Assembly (NCBI GenBank): GCA_014872815.1
Contig: WKFK01000014.1
Coordinates: 434,001-498,000 of the forward strand
Direction of reading: 5' to 3'
DNA length: 64,000 bases
Source of the DNA: Paracoccaceae bacterium
GTDB lineage: Bacteria; Pseudomonadota; Alphaproteobacteria; Rhodobacterales; Rhodobacteraceae
Part shown: one piece after another, positions 54,160-63,299 of the stretch
How positions within the stretch are numbered: the first letter of the stretch is position 1
Layout: every line of letters begins with the position of its first letter
Made by a program: the position numbers and the translations under genes
The notes under the pieces: model-generated
Databases searched by the model: none
What the model saw: the letters and a program-made list of their open reading frames with translations, nothing else
Told to the model about the DNA's origin: nothing

Positions 54160-54677
54160 AGAACGGACAGCGCACGTTGGACCGTCTCCCCAAGAGGTCC
54201 GTCGTTTGAGATTTCGAGCACATCTGGGCCCAGCGGGCGCATGCTGCCAGCGCGTTCTAAACGGGCGACAATCTCCGCCGACGTCTCCCGACCACGCGCC
54301 GCGAGGCGCGCGGCCAGAGTTTCAGTTTTTGCAGTGAGAGACAGAACTGCGAAATCATCAAACGCCTCGCGCGCACGGTCCAATACGCCCCGAGAAAGAT
54401 TGACCAGCACAAAAGCCGCGCCGGGTGCATTCAGCGAGGCTCGTGGCACGCCATACCGCAGCCCATGCGCGCTCCACCACAACTGAAAATGGTTTTCTGC
54501 AACCAAAGCATCAAACTCTTCATCGGTCGCAGTTATCGACTTTTCGCCACCCGCTCCCGCCGGGCGGGTGATCACCCGCCGCGCCAGTTTAATGTCCTCA
54601 TGCAAGGCTGACATGGCTTCCATGACGGAATCCTTGCCAACGCCAGAGGGACCAACAACACCGATCACCTTAGCCAT
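54141..54677 (-). CDS. phnN: Ribose 1,5-bisphosphokinase
   Basis: Phosphorylates ribose 1,5-bisphosphate to PRPP, the last step of the C-P lyase route. The 178 residues show a P-loop GPSGVGKD (9-16) and guanylate-kinase-like fold segments (RVITRPAGAGGEKS, ENHFQLWWSAHGLRYGVP). The ATG at 54677 shares its A with the phnL stop (TGATG); a GTG one codon upstream is an alternative. The 3' end overlaps the convergent DUF1045 gene by 19 bases. Confidence 0.93.
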   Translation of the reverse strand: MAKVIGVVGPSGVGKDSVMEAMSALHEDIKLARRVITRPAGAGGEKSITATDEEFDALVAENHFQLWWSAHGLRYGVPRASLNAPGAAFVLVNLSRGVLDRAREAFDDFAVLSLTAKTETLAARLAARGRETSAEIVARLERAGSMRPLGPDVLEISNDGPLGETVQRALSVLQPVRA

Positions 54678-55360
54678 CACGCGGCCATCCCAGGCGTGAA
54701 AACAGACACGTCAATCTCCCGGTCACACACTCGATCCCGGGCAGCTTCGTCGTGAAAGATGCCGATGATAGCCGATCCGCGCGCCTTGGCTTCTTCAATC
54801 AAGCTCAGCACGGTTTCGCGATTGGCCGCGTCCAGACTGGCGGTTGGTTCATCCAGCAGCATCGCCGGATAGGTGTGTGCAAAACCACGCGCAATGTTCA
54901 CACGCTGCTGCTCCCCACCGGAGAACGATGTCGGCGACAAGGACCACAACCGCTCCGGAATGTTGAGCCGCGCCAATAGGTTTCGCGCCCGGTCCCGGGC
55001 CGCTTCAGTCTCAACGCCAACGGCCAACAAAGGTTCGGCTACCACGTCCAAGGTCGGCACCCTTGGCACAACACGTAGGAATTGACTGACGTAGCCTAGC
55101 ACATCACGACGCAGCGCCAGTATTTCACGAGGCTCGGCTGTGACAACATCCACTCCGTCAACGATGATGGAGCCGCCTGCGGCCAGATAATTGCCGTAGA
55201 TCATCCGCATCAGTGTAGATTTACCAGCACCAGACGCCCCGGTCAGGGCCACACATTCGCCGCGTGCCACCGAAAGCTCAGCCGCGTCCATCACCGGAAT
55301 AACGACTCCGCCCTGATTGTGCAGAGTGAAGGTCTTGCTCAGATTTTTGATCTCAATCAT
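54677..55360 (-). CDS. phnL: C-P lyase ABC-type ATPase PhnL
   Basis: 227-residue ATPase: Walker A GASGAGKST, signature FSGGEQQRVNIARG, Walker B PAMLLDEPTASLD. It is not a transporter subunit; PhnL is thought to associate with PhnK and the PhnGHIJ core. It sits between phnK (27 bases) and phnN in the minus-strand operon. Confidence 0.93.
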   Translation of the reverse strand: MIEIKNLSKTFTLHNQGGVVIPVMDAAELSVARGECVALTGASGAGKSTLMRMIYGNYLAAGGSIIVDGVDVVTAEPREILALRRDVLGYVSQFLRVVPRVPTLDVVAEPLLAVGVETEAARDRARNLLARLNIPERLWSLSPTSFSGGEQQRVNIARGFAHTYPAMLLDEPTASLDAANRETVLSLIEEAKARGSAIIGIFHDEAARDRVCDREIDVSVFTPGMAA

Positions 55361-55387
55361 CAGTTTGTCTTTCTCAAAACCTTAGGG

Positions 55388-56158
55388 TCATACTTGCAAA
55401 ACCGAGCTGACCAGCAGCTGCGTATAAGCATGTTGCGGATCATCCAGCACCTGATCGGTCAGGCCGGTTTCCACCACATAACCGTCTTTCATCACCATCA
55501 ATCGATCCGCTAACAAACGCACCACCGCGAGGTCATGGGTCACAATGATCGCGCTCAACCCCATCTCGCGCACCAACCCGCGCAGCAGATCCAAAAGCCG
55601 CGCCTGCACGGAAACGTCCAAGCCGCCCGTGGGTTCATCCATGAACACCAGCCGCGGTCCCGTCACCAGATTGCGCGCGATCTGCAACCGCTGCTGCATG
55701 CCGCCGGAAAACTGCGTCGGCCGGTCATCCACACGGGTCTCGCTGATCTCCACGCGGCCAAGCCAATCCACAGCCTCTTCGCGAATGTTGCCATAGTGAC
55801 GCGCACCGACAGCCATCAGCCGCTCGCCCACGTTACCGCCAGCGCTGACGTTCATGCGCAACCCGTCACGGGCGTGTTGATGCACAAAGGCCCAGTCCGT
55901 CCGGCTGAGCATCCGGCGTTCCGGTTCACTCATCGTGACCGTGTCGCGCAGGGCGCCGTCGCGCATTTCAAACAGAACCTCGCCGGTATCCGGATCAAGA
56001 TGCCCGGCGAGGCAGTTGAGCAGAGTCGACTTGCCTGACCCACTCTCCCCAACAATTCCCATGACCTCTCCCGGGTAGAGGTCAAAATTCACGTCCTTGC
56101 AGCCGATCCGACGGCCATAGAACTTGCTGATGTTTTCAACTTTCAGAAGCGGCGTCAT
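55388..56158 (-). CDS. phnK: C-P lyase ABC-type ATPase PhnK
   Basis: 256 residues: Walker A GESGSGKST, signature FSGGMQQRLQIARN, Walker B LVFMDEPTGGLD, switch His in IVTHDLAVV. In E. coli PhnK docks on PhnJ of the core complex. Start MTPLLKVENI overlaps the phnJ stop (ATGA). Confidence 0.94.
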   Translation of the reverse strand: MTPLLKVENISKFYGRRIGCKDVNFDLYPGEVMGIVGESGSGKSTLLNCLAGHLDPDTGEVLFEMRDGALRDTVTMSEPERRMLSRTDWAFVHQHARDGLRMNVSAGGNVGERLMAVGARHYGNIREEAVDWLGRVEISETRVDDRPTQFSGGMQQRLQIARNLVTGPRLVFMDEPTGGLDVSVQARLLDLLRGLVREMGLSAIIVTHDLAVVRLLADRLMVMKDGYVVETGLTDQVLDDPQHAYTQLLVSSVLQV

Positions 56159-57036
56159 GCGGCTGTCTCCTTCAGCGCAGCACTTGCGGCCGCGGCTTGC
56201 GCGCCCAAGTGACCGGCCTTGCGGCGGCTGGCGCAATAATCGGTGTCAGAGCATACGAACATGCGGTTGCCCGCATCATCCATGATGACCTCGTCGAGGT
56301 AGCTGTTGGTCGCTCCGCACATGTCGCAGGCGTGGTCCGCCTTGCTGGCCTCAAACGGGTAATCTTCGAAATCGAGACTTACGACCTGACAATATGGCGG
56401 CAGCGCGTAGATCCGCTGCTCGCGCCCTGCCCCAAAGAGCTGTATCGCAGCCATCTCCATCTTCGGATTGTCAAACTTCGGAATGGGTGATGGGTCCATC
56501 ACATAGCGCCCTTCGATCTTGACCGGATAAGCGTAAGACGTTGCAATGGCGCCGTGTTTGGCGATGTCCTCGTAAAGCTTCACATGCATGAGGCCATATT
56601 CTTCAAGGCTGTGCATCTTGCGGGTCTCAATTTCTGACGGCTCAAGAAACCGCAGCGGTTCTGGGATTGGCACCTGATAGACAAGGATTTGATCCTCACG
56701 CAGATCTTCCTCCGGAATGCGGTGCCGTGTCTGAATGACGCTCGCCTGCGCAGTTTCTTCAGTGGTGGCGACACCCGCCGTCTTTTCAAAGAACTTGCGG
56801 ATCGACACGGCATTTGTGGTGTCGTCCGCGCCTTGGTCAATGACCTTCAGCGTGTCCTCCGGCGTCAAGGTCGCTGCAGAAACCTGCACACCGCCTGTGC
56901 CCCAGCCATACGGCATAGGCATCTCACGGCTTGCGAATGGCACTTGGTATCCCGGAATGGCGAGACCTTTGAGGATCGCACGCCGGATCATGCGCTTGGT
57001 TTGTTCATCCAAGTAAGCAAAGTTATAGTCGCTCAT
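56155..57036 (-). CDS. phnJ: C-P lyase catalytic subunit PhnJ
   Basis: The radical SAM enzyme that breaks the carbon-phosphorus bond. Of 293 residues, Cys237, Cys240, Cys262 and Cys268 reproduce the unusual C-x2-C-x21-C-x5-C arrangement of E. coli PhnJ (241, 244, 266, 272): three hold the 4Fe-4S cluster and the last is the thiyl-radical residue. Start coupled to phnI (ATGA). All key residues are present, so the enzyme should be active. Confidence 0.96.
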   Translation of the reverse strand: MSDYNFAYLDEQTKRMIRRAILKGLAIPGYQVPFASREMPMPYGWGTGGVQVSAATLTPEDTLKVIDQGADDTTNAVSIRKFFEKTAGVATTEETAQASVIQTRHRIPEEDLREDQILVYQVPIPEPLRFLEPSEIETRKMHSLEEYGLMHVKLYEDIAKHGAIATSYAYPVKIEGRYVMDPSPIPKFDNPKMEMAAIQLFGAGREQRIYALPPYCQVVSLDFEDYPFEASKADHACDMCGATNSYLDEVIMDDAGNRMFVCSDTDYCASRRKAGHLGAQAAAASAALKETAA

Positions 57037-58127
57037 TCCGCCGCCTCCTGCACTGGCGTAGTGTTTTCCATCGCCTCGCGGCGCAGCTTGCGGATCAGTT
57101 CCAATTCAGATTGGAAATCCACGTAATGCGGCAGCTTGATGTGCTCCAAAAAGCCCGTCGCTTGAATGTTGTCGGAATGATAGAGCACAAACTCTTCGTC
57201 CTGCGCCGGTGCGCCAAGGTTGTCTTCACCCAACTCTTCCCAACGCAGCGCTCGGTCCACCAGCGCCATGGAGATTGCTTTGCGCTCTGATTGGCCAAAC
57301 ACCAGCCCGTAGCCACGTGTGAACTGCGGTGGCTCGGTCTTTGACCCCTGGAATTGGTTCACCGTCTCACATTCCGTCAGTTCAATTTCGCCTATCTCTA
57401 TGGCAAAACCCAATTCAGGAATGTCCATCTCCACCGCAACCTTGCCGATGCGCAGTTCGCCCACAAAGGCGTGGTTACGCGCATAGCCACGCTGCGTGGA
57501 ATAGGCCATGGACAGCACGAAGCCCTCATCGCCCCGCGTCAACGCCTGAAGACGCAGCGGGCGATTGGCTGGCAGTTCAAGAGGCTCGCGGGTCAAATCC
57601 CCCGGCGTTTCCTCTGAGGTCACTTCCCTCTGGATCAGTCCCTCTTGGTTTAGAAACTCCGTGATGTGAGGCGTAGGCTCTTTGCGGGCCTCACCTCTGT
57701 TCACTTCCGGCACCTCACCATCCGCCGCCAACGCGAAATCAAGCAGGCGATGGGTGTAGTCAAAGGTTGGACCCAAAACCTGTCCACCTGGCGCGTCCTT
57801 GAAAGTCGCGGAGATCCGGCGGTCACAAGCCATGTCTGCGGTTTCCACCGGTTTGGACGACCCAAAGCGTGGCAAGGTGGTGCGATATGCGCGAATGAGG
57901 AAAATCGCCTCAATCATATCGCCGCGTGCTTGCTTGATTGCCAGCGCGGCAAGATCAGGATCATAGAGCGAGCCTTCCGCCATCACCCGGTTCACCGCAA
58001 GACTCAGCTGTTCGAGGATCTGTGCAACGGACAGTTCCGCTACATTCAGGTCCCCGCGGCGCTCTTCGGCCAACCAAGCATGCGCATTATCAATCGCGCG
58101 CTCGCCGCCTTTCACTGCGACATACAT
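57033..58127 (-). CDS. phnI: C-P lyase core subunit PhnI
   Basis: 364 residues (E. coli about 354). With G and H it catalyses transfer of methylphosphonate onto ribose of ATP, releasing adenine. The start MYVAVKGGERAI is the family opening and shares one base with the phnH stop. GMLHSDNIQATGF-like and KLPHYVDFQSEL segments near the C-terminus fit the family. Confidence 0.95.
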   Translation of the reverse strand: MYVAVKGGERAIDNAHAWLAEERRGDLNVAELSVAQILEQLSLAVNRVMAEGSLYDPDLAALAIKQARGDMIEAIFLIRAYRTTLPRFGSSKPVETADMACDRRISATFKDAPGGQVLGPTFDYTHRLLDFALAADGEVPEVNRGEARKEPTPHITEFLNQEGLIQREVTSEETPGDLTREPLELPANRPLRLQALTRGDEGFVLSMAYSTQRGYARNHAFVGELRIGKVAVEMDIPELGFAIEIGEIELTECETVNQFQGSKTEPPQFTRGYGLVFGQSERKAISMALVDRALRWEELGEDNLGAPAQDEEFVLYHSDNIQATGFLEHIKLPHYVDFQSELELIRKLRREAMENTTPVQEAAE

Positions 58128-58696
58128 CAGGCCACCTCTACTTTGGTTGTTCGCGGCAGGGCTGAGACCTGTTCGCCGCTGGTGAAGAAGAAATCGAGCC
58201 CCAGAGGAAAGAGCGTGGCGTTCATCTGGAAGGTCTCCGCCTCTGGTAGGGACATGCTTGCACAGTCCTTGATTCCCGGCCCGCGCAGCGACATGCCGTC
58301 TTGGTCCAACTCCGCCTGCTCTACAATCAAGGTGGCTGAGCGGTCTGGATACTCTGGTGTGCCGATTGCAAAACGGGTCACAGGAGCCAATGCCTCCCAT
58401 TTCCCAAGTGCAAACATGGCACGTTCCGCCGCTACAATGGGCGCTCCGATGTGGAAGGAAATCCAGGACCGGACCGCCTCGCAATCATAATCACCAGCCA
58501 GATGAAGCGGGGTATCGGGATCACATAGGGTTAGCAGGAGTGTTCCTGCGGCTACGCTGACCGGCGCTGGGGGTTCAGCGCCGTTAAGAACCTCGATCGT
58601 TCCAGGCCGCGCCATGACATTCATCGCCGCGCGGAACGCATGTGCCGCATCCACGGGGGCATTGGCAAAGCCGCCTTTCAAAATGTCTGCGGTCAT
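58127..58696 (-). CDS. phnH: C-P lyase core subunit PhnH
   Basis: 189 residues, typical PhnH opening GGFANAPVDAAHAFRAAMNVMARPG. Core structural subunit between PhnG and PhnI. Overlaps phnG (ATGA) and phnI (TGATG). Confidence 0.94.
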   Translation of the reverse strand: MTADILKGGFANAPVDAAHAFRAAMNVMARPGTIEVLNGAEPPAPVSVAAGTLLLTLCDPDTPLHLAGDYDCEAVRSWISFHIGAPIVAAERAMFALGKWEALAPVTRFAIGTPEYPDRSATLIVEQAELDQDGMSLRGPGIKDCASMSLPEAETFQMNATLFPLGLDFFFTSGEQVSALPRTTKVEVA

Positions 58697-59139
58697 GTGT
58701 CTTCCCCCCGCACCATGGTGAAGAAATCGACTTTAGTGGCGGCCGCTTTCTCTGCGCGCACGGTTTTGGCGGCCGTCATTTCCAACTCTAGAGGTTTTAG
58801 AATGGTGGAAGTGACTGCGGAGGCCTCCGGCCCTTGCATCAACGCATCCACCAGCGCTGCGATCTGCGCCTTGTCCTTGTCGCGCCCCTGCACATACCCG
58901 TGTCCAACTTCGCCGCTTTCCAGCTGCAAGGCGCAGCGTGTCAGCGTCATCTCGCCAAGATTGAAAGGCGCCCCAGTACCCCCAAGCCGCCCGCGCACCA
59001 TGGACGCTCCGATTTCGGGAGCTCGCAGCCAGTGGAAGCTAGGGGAAGCTCCATAAGAGTACCAAAGCGCGGTGAGCCGGTCTGCTGGCGCCTTGGCGAG
59101 CAGCGACATCCATGCGCGTCTGTTATTTTCTGCGGTCAT
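58693..59139 (-). CDS. phnG: C-P lyase core subunit PhnG
   Basis: 148 residues with family segments LLAKAPADRL and IGASMVRGRLGGTGAPFNLGE. First gene of the phnGHIJKLN run on the minus strand. AAGG lies upstream of the ATG, and a TAGACA half-site (59141-59146) sits between that ribosome site and the start, next to the putative PhnF operator. Confidence 0.93.
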   Translation of the reverse strand: MTAENNRRAWMSLLAKAPADRLTALWYSYGASPSFHWLRAPEIGASMVRGRLGGTGAPFNLGEMTLTRCALQLESGEVGHGYVQGRDKDKAQIAALVDALMQGPEASAVTSTILKPLELEMTAAKTVRAEKAAATKVDFFTMVRGEDT

Positions 59140-59140
59140 C

Positions 59141-59186
59141 TAGACACCTTGTGAATTTGTCTACTTTACTATACAACTAGACAAAT
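59141..59186. promoter_or_regulatory. Inverted-repeat operator candidate between phnG and phnF
   Basis: ATTTGTCTA (59155-59163) and TAGACAAAT (59178-59186) form a perfect 9-bp inverted repeat with a 14-base spacer. A third TAGACA is at 59141-59146. A TATAGT -10-like box for phnG lies within the spacer on the minus strand. The position between the operon and its GntR/HutC-type regulator gene fits autoregulation by PhnF. Confidence 0.55.
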
Positions 59187-59252
59187 CCTAACCCTGCACC
59201 ACGAGTCGCGCAATCCCAAGGCCCATGAAGTTTTCATGACACCGAACGAGAC

Positions 59253-59966
59253 ATGACCGCAAAACGCACCCCGATCTGGCAATCTATCGCCATCGCTCTA
59301 ACTGAAGACATCACCGAAGGGCGCTACAGTCCCGGTGACAAACTCCCTACCGAAGCCGAGTTATCCGCGCGGTTTGGGGTCAACCGCCACACTGTACGAC
59401 ATGCGATAAAATCAATGTCCGAGAATGGCTTGGTGCATGCACGACGTGGCGCGGGCGTTTTTGTGGCGCAAGTGCCCACGGACTACGCCATTGGTCGACG
59501 GGTGCGCTTTCACCGCAATGTCGAACAGGCCGGTCGGCTACCCGGTAAAGAAGTTCTACACCTTGAGACACGTGCCGCCGATACCCAAGAAGCCGAGGCG
59601 CTGAACCTCGCCAAAGGCGCGCAGGTACACGTTTACGACGGGCTGTCACTGGCGGACGCGCAGCCCATTGCGGTTTTTCGGAGCGTGTTCCCTGCTGAAA
59701 GGTTCCCTGACATGACGGCGCAACTGGCCGAGTTGCGCTCTGTCACGGCCGCACTCAAAGCCAACAATGTCCCAGATTACACGCGCGCTTGGACACGCCT
59801 TACGGCCAAACGTGCTTCTGCAACACAGGCGCTACATCTGCGGCTGACCGAGGGTGACCCAATTTTACGCTCTATGGGCGTCAACGTGGATGCCGATCAA
59901 ACGCCGATCGAATTTGGTACCACTTGGTTCGCTGGAGATCGCGTCACACTCACTTTGACAGATTGA
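59253..59966 (+). CDS. phnF: GntR/HutC-family phosphonate regulator PhnF
   Basis: 237 residues: winged helix at about 8-75 (GDKLPTEAELSARFGVNRHTVRHAI) and a UTRA effector domain at about 95-235 ending IEFGTTWFAGDRVTL. Transcribed away from phnG, with phnM-like gene 2 following 98 bases later. It probably represses the locus until a phosphonate or phosphate signal is bound. Confidence 0.92.
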   Translation: MTAKRTPIWQSIAIALTEDITEGRYSPGDKLPTEAELSARFGVNRHTVRHAIKSMSENGLVHARRGAGVFVAQVPTDYAIGRRVRFHRNVEQAGRLPGKEVLHLETRAADTQEAEALNLAKGAQVHVYDGLSLADAQPIAVFRSVFPAERFPDMTAQLAELRSVTAALKANNVPDYTRAWTRLTAKRASATQALHLRLTEGDPILRSMGVNVDADQTPIEFGTTWFAGDRVTLTLTD

Positions 59967-60064
59967 GGGAGTTTGCAAAAATCAATTGAAAGCAAAACTA
60001 AGGGCGTCACGCAGGCGACACAAACGTCCGATATCGGTAGGCCAAAATCATATTGAGCATACCC

Positions 60065-61246
60065 ATGTCACAACCAACTCTGTCTCTGCGCCTGACCGGC
60101 GCAAAAGTTTTGCGCGATGGCCGTTTGGAGGAAGCCACATTGGCCCTTCAGAACGGGCTAATCACAGCTGCTCCGCTTGCTGAAGTTGACCTATCCGGGT
60201 TCCTCCTCCTTCCCGGAATCATAGATATGCACGGCGATGCATTTGAACGTCATATTTCGCCCCGCCCTTCTGCCCCCTTCCCGCTAGAAATGGGTCTGCG
60301 AACAACAGACCGCGACGCCGCAGCCAATGGAGTTACAACCGCCTGGCTTGCACAAAGCTGGAGCTGGGAAGGTGGGCACCGCGGCCCGGAGGCCGCCGAA
60401 GCCTTGATGGGCGCCATGGACAGTTTCCGTGATCACGCGATGACGGATCTACACATTCAGATCCGTTGCGAAACACATACCGTGGACACGGGTGAGCGGC
60501 TTCTCAACGCGATCAACCGCCATGGGATCACCTATGTGGTGTTCAACAACCATATCGAAGAGGCTCTGTATCTGGCCCGCGAAAAGCCCGAAGAGATAAC
60601 GGCATGGGCCAAGAAAGCAAATCGCACGACGGAAGAGCACATGAGCCTCGTCCGTGCAGCCTTTGACCAATCACCGCGTGTGCCGCGCTACCTCTGTTCT
60701 TTGGCAGAGAGCTTTGACGCTCTTGGCGTACAGTACGGAAGCCACGATGATCCCGACGGAGACACCCGCGAGCGCTACTCAGTACTTGGGGCACGGATTT
60801 GCGAATTCCCAACAGCGCGTGGACCAGCCGCCGTTGCAAAAGCTGTTGGCGATCACGTGGTGATGGGAGCGCCCAATATCGTGCGCGGTGGTAGCCAAGC
60901 AGGCAATATTCAGGCTGCGCGTTTGGTTGCAGACAACCTTTGCGACGTTCTTGTGTCCGATTATCACTACCCGTCCCTGTCAAAGGCCGCCTTTAGGTTA
61001 GTCGAGGACGGTCTTTGCGAGCTGCCTCAGGCTTGGGCGATGATTTCTGCCAATGCGGCGCAGATCATGGGCCTAGAGGACCGTGGCACACTCACACCCG
61101 GTCAACGTGCAGACATTGCCATTGTGAACGAAAGTACCCACGCGGTTGAGGGCACCATTGCGGGTGGACGCATCTCGCATCTTACAGGCGAAGCGGCACA
61201 CCGGTTTTTTGCCAATCAGCCGACATCTCGATTGGCGGCTGAATAA
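60065..61246 (+). CDS. Second PhnM-like amidohydrolase
   Basis: 393 residues with the PhnM scheme (LPGIIDMHGDAFERHISPRP, SHDDPDGDTRERY, MGAPNIVRGGSQAGN, VSDYHYPSL). It differs clearly from the copy at 52278: the first metal motif is HGDAFERH rather than HTDNLERH, and there is an inserted AQSWSWEGGHRGPEAAEALM region around residues 96-115. ATG at 60065 preferred over an upstream TTG. It follows phnF on the same strand. It may act on another ribose-phosphonate or be a redundant paralogue. Confidence 0.85.
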   Translation: MSQPTLSLRLTGAKVLRDGRLEEATLALQNGLITAAPLAEVDLSGFLLLPGIIDMHGDAFERHISPRPSAPFPLEMGLRTTDRDAAANGVTTAWLAQSWSWEGGHRGPEAAEALMGAMDSFRDHAMTDLHIQIRCETHTVDTGERLLNAINRHGITYVVFNNHIEEALYLAREKPEEITAWAKKANRTTEEHMSLVRAAFDQSPRVPRYLCSLAESFDALGVQYGSHDDPDGDTRERYSVLGARICEFPTARGPAAVAKAVGDHVVMGAPNIVRGGSQAGNIQAARLVADNLCDVLVSDYHYPSLSKAAFRLVEDGLCELPQAWAMISANAAQIMGLEDRGTLTPGQRADIAIVNESTHAVEGTIAGGRISHLTGEAAHRFFANQPTSRLAAE

Positions 61247-61257
61247 GCCGCCAAATC

Positions 61258-61875
61258 TTAGTTTTCGTATTTTTCCAGAAATGCTTCCGCCTTCAATCCG
61301 CGGAAGTCTGTCAGGGCATCGCGAAGGCGCGCATGATCCCAATCCCACCACGCAAGCGCCATCAAGCGCTCCGCAACGGCCTCGCTGAATCGACGCCGCA
61401 GAGGTGTCGCAGGCATACCTGCAACAATCATGTAAGGTGGCACATCTTTGGTCACCACCGCGCCACTCGCCACGATACTGCCATGACCCAGTGTCACTTC
61501 GGGTTTTATCATCGCGCCATGCCCAATCCAGGTGTCATGCCCGATGGTCGCAACACGGCTTTGACGATGCGCGAAGAACTCTGCGTCTGGTTCGGCATCG
61601 TCGAAGTAATCATCCGACCGATAGAGAAAGTGGTGCAATGACGCGTTCTCCATGGGGTGATCCGTTGCCCCAATCCGACTAAAGGCGGCGATATTGGCAA
61701 ACTTGCCGATTTTGGCGTTGGCCACTTCCGCCATCCGGTCGCAATACGAATAGTCATCAAAGTGGGTTGAGATAATGCGACTGCCCTGCCCGATTTCAAC
61801 ATACCGGCCAAAGGTGGCATCATGCAGGATGCAGTTGTCGTGGATGAGTGGTGACACCGCTGAGAGTTTGGGCAC
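61258..61875 (-). CDS. Phosphonate-locus hexapeptide-repeat transferase
   Basis: 205 residues forming a left-handed beta-helix of the chloramphenicol/virginiamycin acetyltransferase type (IGHDTWIGHGAMIKPEVTLG, IVASGAVVTKDVPPYMIVAGMPA). Catalytic-type His lies in the ATDHPMEN region. Relatives are regularly encoded in phn loci and may acetylate aminophosphonates as PhnO does; that is inference. The GTG start has GGAG six bases upstream; a TTG four codons earlier is possible but lacks a site. Confidence 0.8.
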   Translation of the reverse strand: MPKLSAVSPLIHDNCILHDATFGRYVEIGQGSRIISTHFDDYSYCDRMAEVANAKIGKFANIAAFSRIGATDHPMENASLHHFLYRSDDYFDDAEPDAEFFAHRQSRVATIGHDTWIGHGAMIKPEVTLGHGSIVASGAVVTKDVPPYMIVAGMPATPLRRRFSEAVAERLMALAWWDWDHARLRDALTDFRGLKAEAFLEKYEN

Positions 61876-61973
61876 GATAGACTCCAATCGTTTGATTTAA
61901 AACATGGGCGAGCAGTTTGCGCTTCCTCAAACACCTGAAGTAATCGCAGTCTCCTCGCCGCAAAAGAAAGCAG

Positions 61974-63299
61974 TCAACGACCGCTTTCACTGCCTGAGAT
62001 GAGTTTCCGACGCAGCCAACCAGAGAACCAATCCATGATAATCACCATCAAAATGATGAGCACGATATAGTAGGTCACCTCTTCCCAGTCTTTTTGGGTG
62101 ATCATCGCCTGCGTCAGCATTAGGCCAATACCACCACCTGTGATTGCGCCAATAATGGTCGCGCTCCGGGTGTTGGATTCCAAGTAGTACAAGATTTGGC
62201 TGAGCAAGATCGGAGTGATTTGAGGGATCACCCCAAAGCGATATCTCTGCACCGGCTTGGCGCCAGTGGATTGGATACCCTCAATCTGTTTTTTATCCAC
62301 GTTCTCAAGCACTTCTGAGAACATCTTACCAAAGCTGCCTGTGTCCGTGATCAGAATGGCCAAGGCGCCAGTTAGCGGCCCAGGTCCAAAGGCGCGCGCC
62401 AGAACGATGGTCCAGATCAGCGCGTCTACGCCTCGGAAAAAGTCAAAGAACCGGCGCGTGACTTGACGCACGACCAAGAAAGGAGAGAAATTCTTGGCTG
62501 CCAGAAAGGCCAATGGCAGAGCGACAATCGCAGCGCCCATGGTGCCGAGAAACGCCATCAGGATGGTTTCAAAGATCGCCCAAGCCACTTCTTGGTGACG
62601 CCACATCTTATTGGTCCAGAAATCCTGCCAGATCTGCGCATGCTCGCCGCCCAATGCGCGGGCCATCACTTCGCTGACGCTCATGCCAGAATACGGGCTG
62701 TCGAGAGTGAAGAAAAACAGCTCCCACCCCGTGAAGTATCGAAACACTTCCGTGCGGTTGCGCGTGATCGTCAAACGCCCGGCTTCTGTGGTGATCGCCA
62801 TTCGGTTCTTGGAGGCGTTTATCCACTCTGGAGTCTCCTCAGTCGGCAAAACCGCCTGTACGCCCTTGGCGCGGCTTGGTTGCGCCGTGATCAAGCCATA
62901 TCCTGGAATGTCATAGCTGACGAGATTGTCCGCTCCAAAAGTCACCACATGACCATCACCAAGATCGATCACTGTCTCGGTTTCGCCCAAAGTCACCCAC
63001 TCTGGTGCAGTCCCGTCTGGATAAGTGCCTTTGCGTTCACCCTCAATCGCGGCGCTGATCTCACCCGTTCGATTGTCCCGCGCAATGTGCGTTTTGTAGC
63101 TGTAGCTGTCCGCAACCAGCGCGCGGGCGTTATCGACCTCAAAGCGCTGGCTCAGCCCCGGGATATCAAAGGCAAAGAAAATATAGGTCAGATAAGCGAT
63201 GACAATTGCGGGCAAGCCAAAGCTCATCAGCTTTTTACGACCAAACAGACGGTCAGCATCGACTTTCAACAGATCGGTTTCACTGGCTGTGATTGTCAT
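61974..63299 (-). CDS. phnE: Phosphonate ABC transporter permease PhnE (long form)
   Basis: 441 residues. The first membrane helix is at about 25-48. A large periplasmic insertion follows (about 50-200), then the BPD_transp_1 core with TLARAFGPGPLTGALAILI and the ATPase-contact loop GKMFSEVLENVDKKQIEGIQSTGA. Start overlaps the stop of the upstream phnE (ATGA). The long N-terminal domain is usual in alphaproteobacterial PhnE pairs. Confidence 0.93.
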   Translation of the reverse strand: MTITASETDLLKVDADRLFGRKKLMSFGLPAIVIAYLTYIFFAFDIPGLSQRFEVDNARALVADSYSYKTHIARDNRTGEISAAIEGERKGTYPDGTAPEWVTLGETETVIDLGDGHVVTFGADNLVSYDIPGYGLITAQPSRAKGVQAVLPTEETPEWINASKNRMAITTEAGRLTITRNRTEVFRYFTGWELFFFTLDSPYSGMSVSEVMARALGGEHAQIWQDFWTNKMWRHQEVAWAIFETILMAFLGTMGAAIVALPLAFLAAKNFSPFLVVRQVTRRFFDFFRGVDALIWTIVLARAFGPGPLTGALAILITDTGSFGKMFSEVLENVDKKQIEGIQSTGAKPVQRYRFGVIPQITPILLSQILYYLESNTRSATIIGAITGGGIGLMLTQAMITQKDWEEVTYYIVLIILMVIIMDWFSGWLRRKLISGSESGR

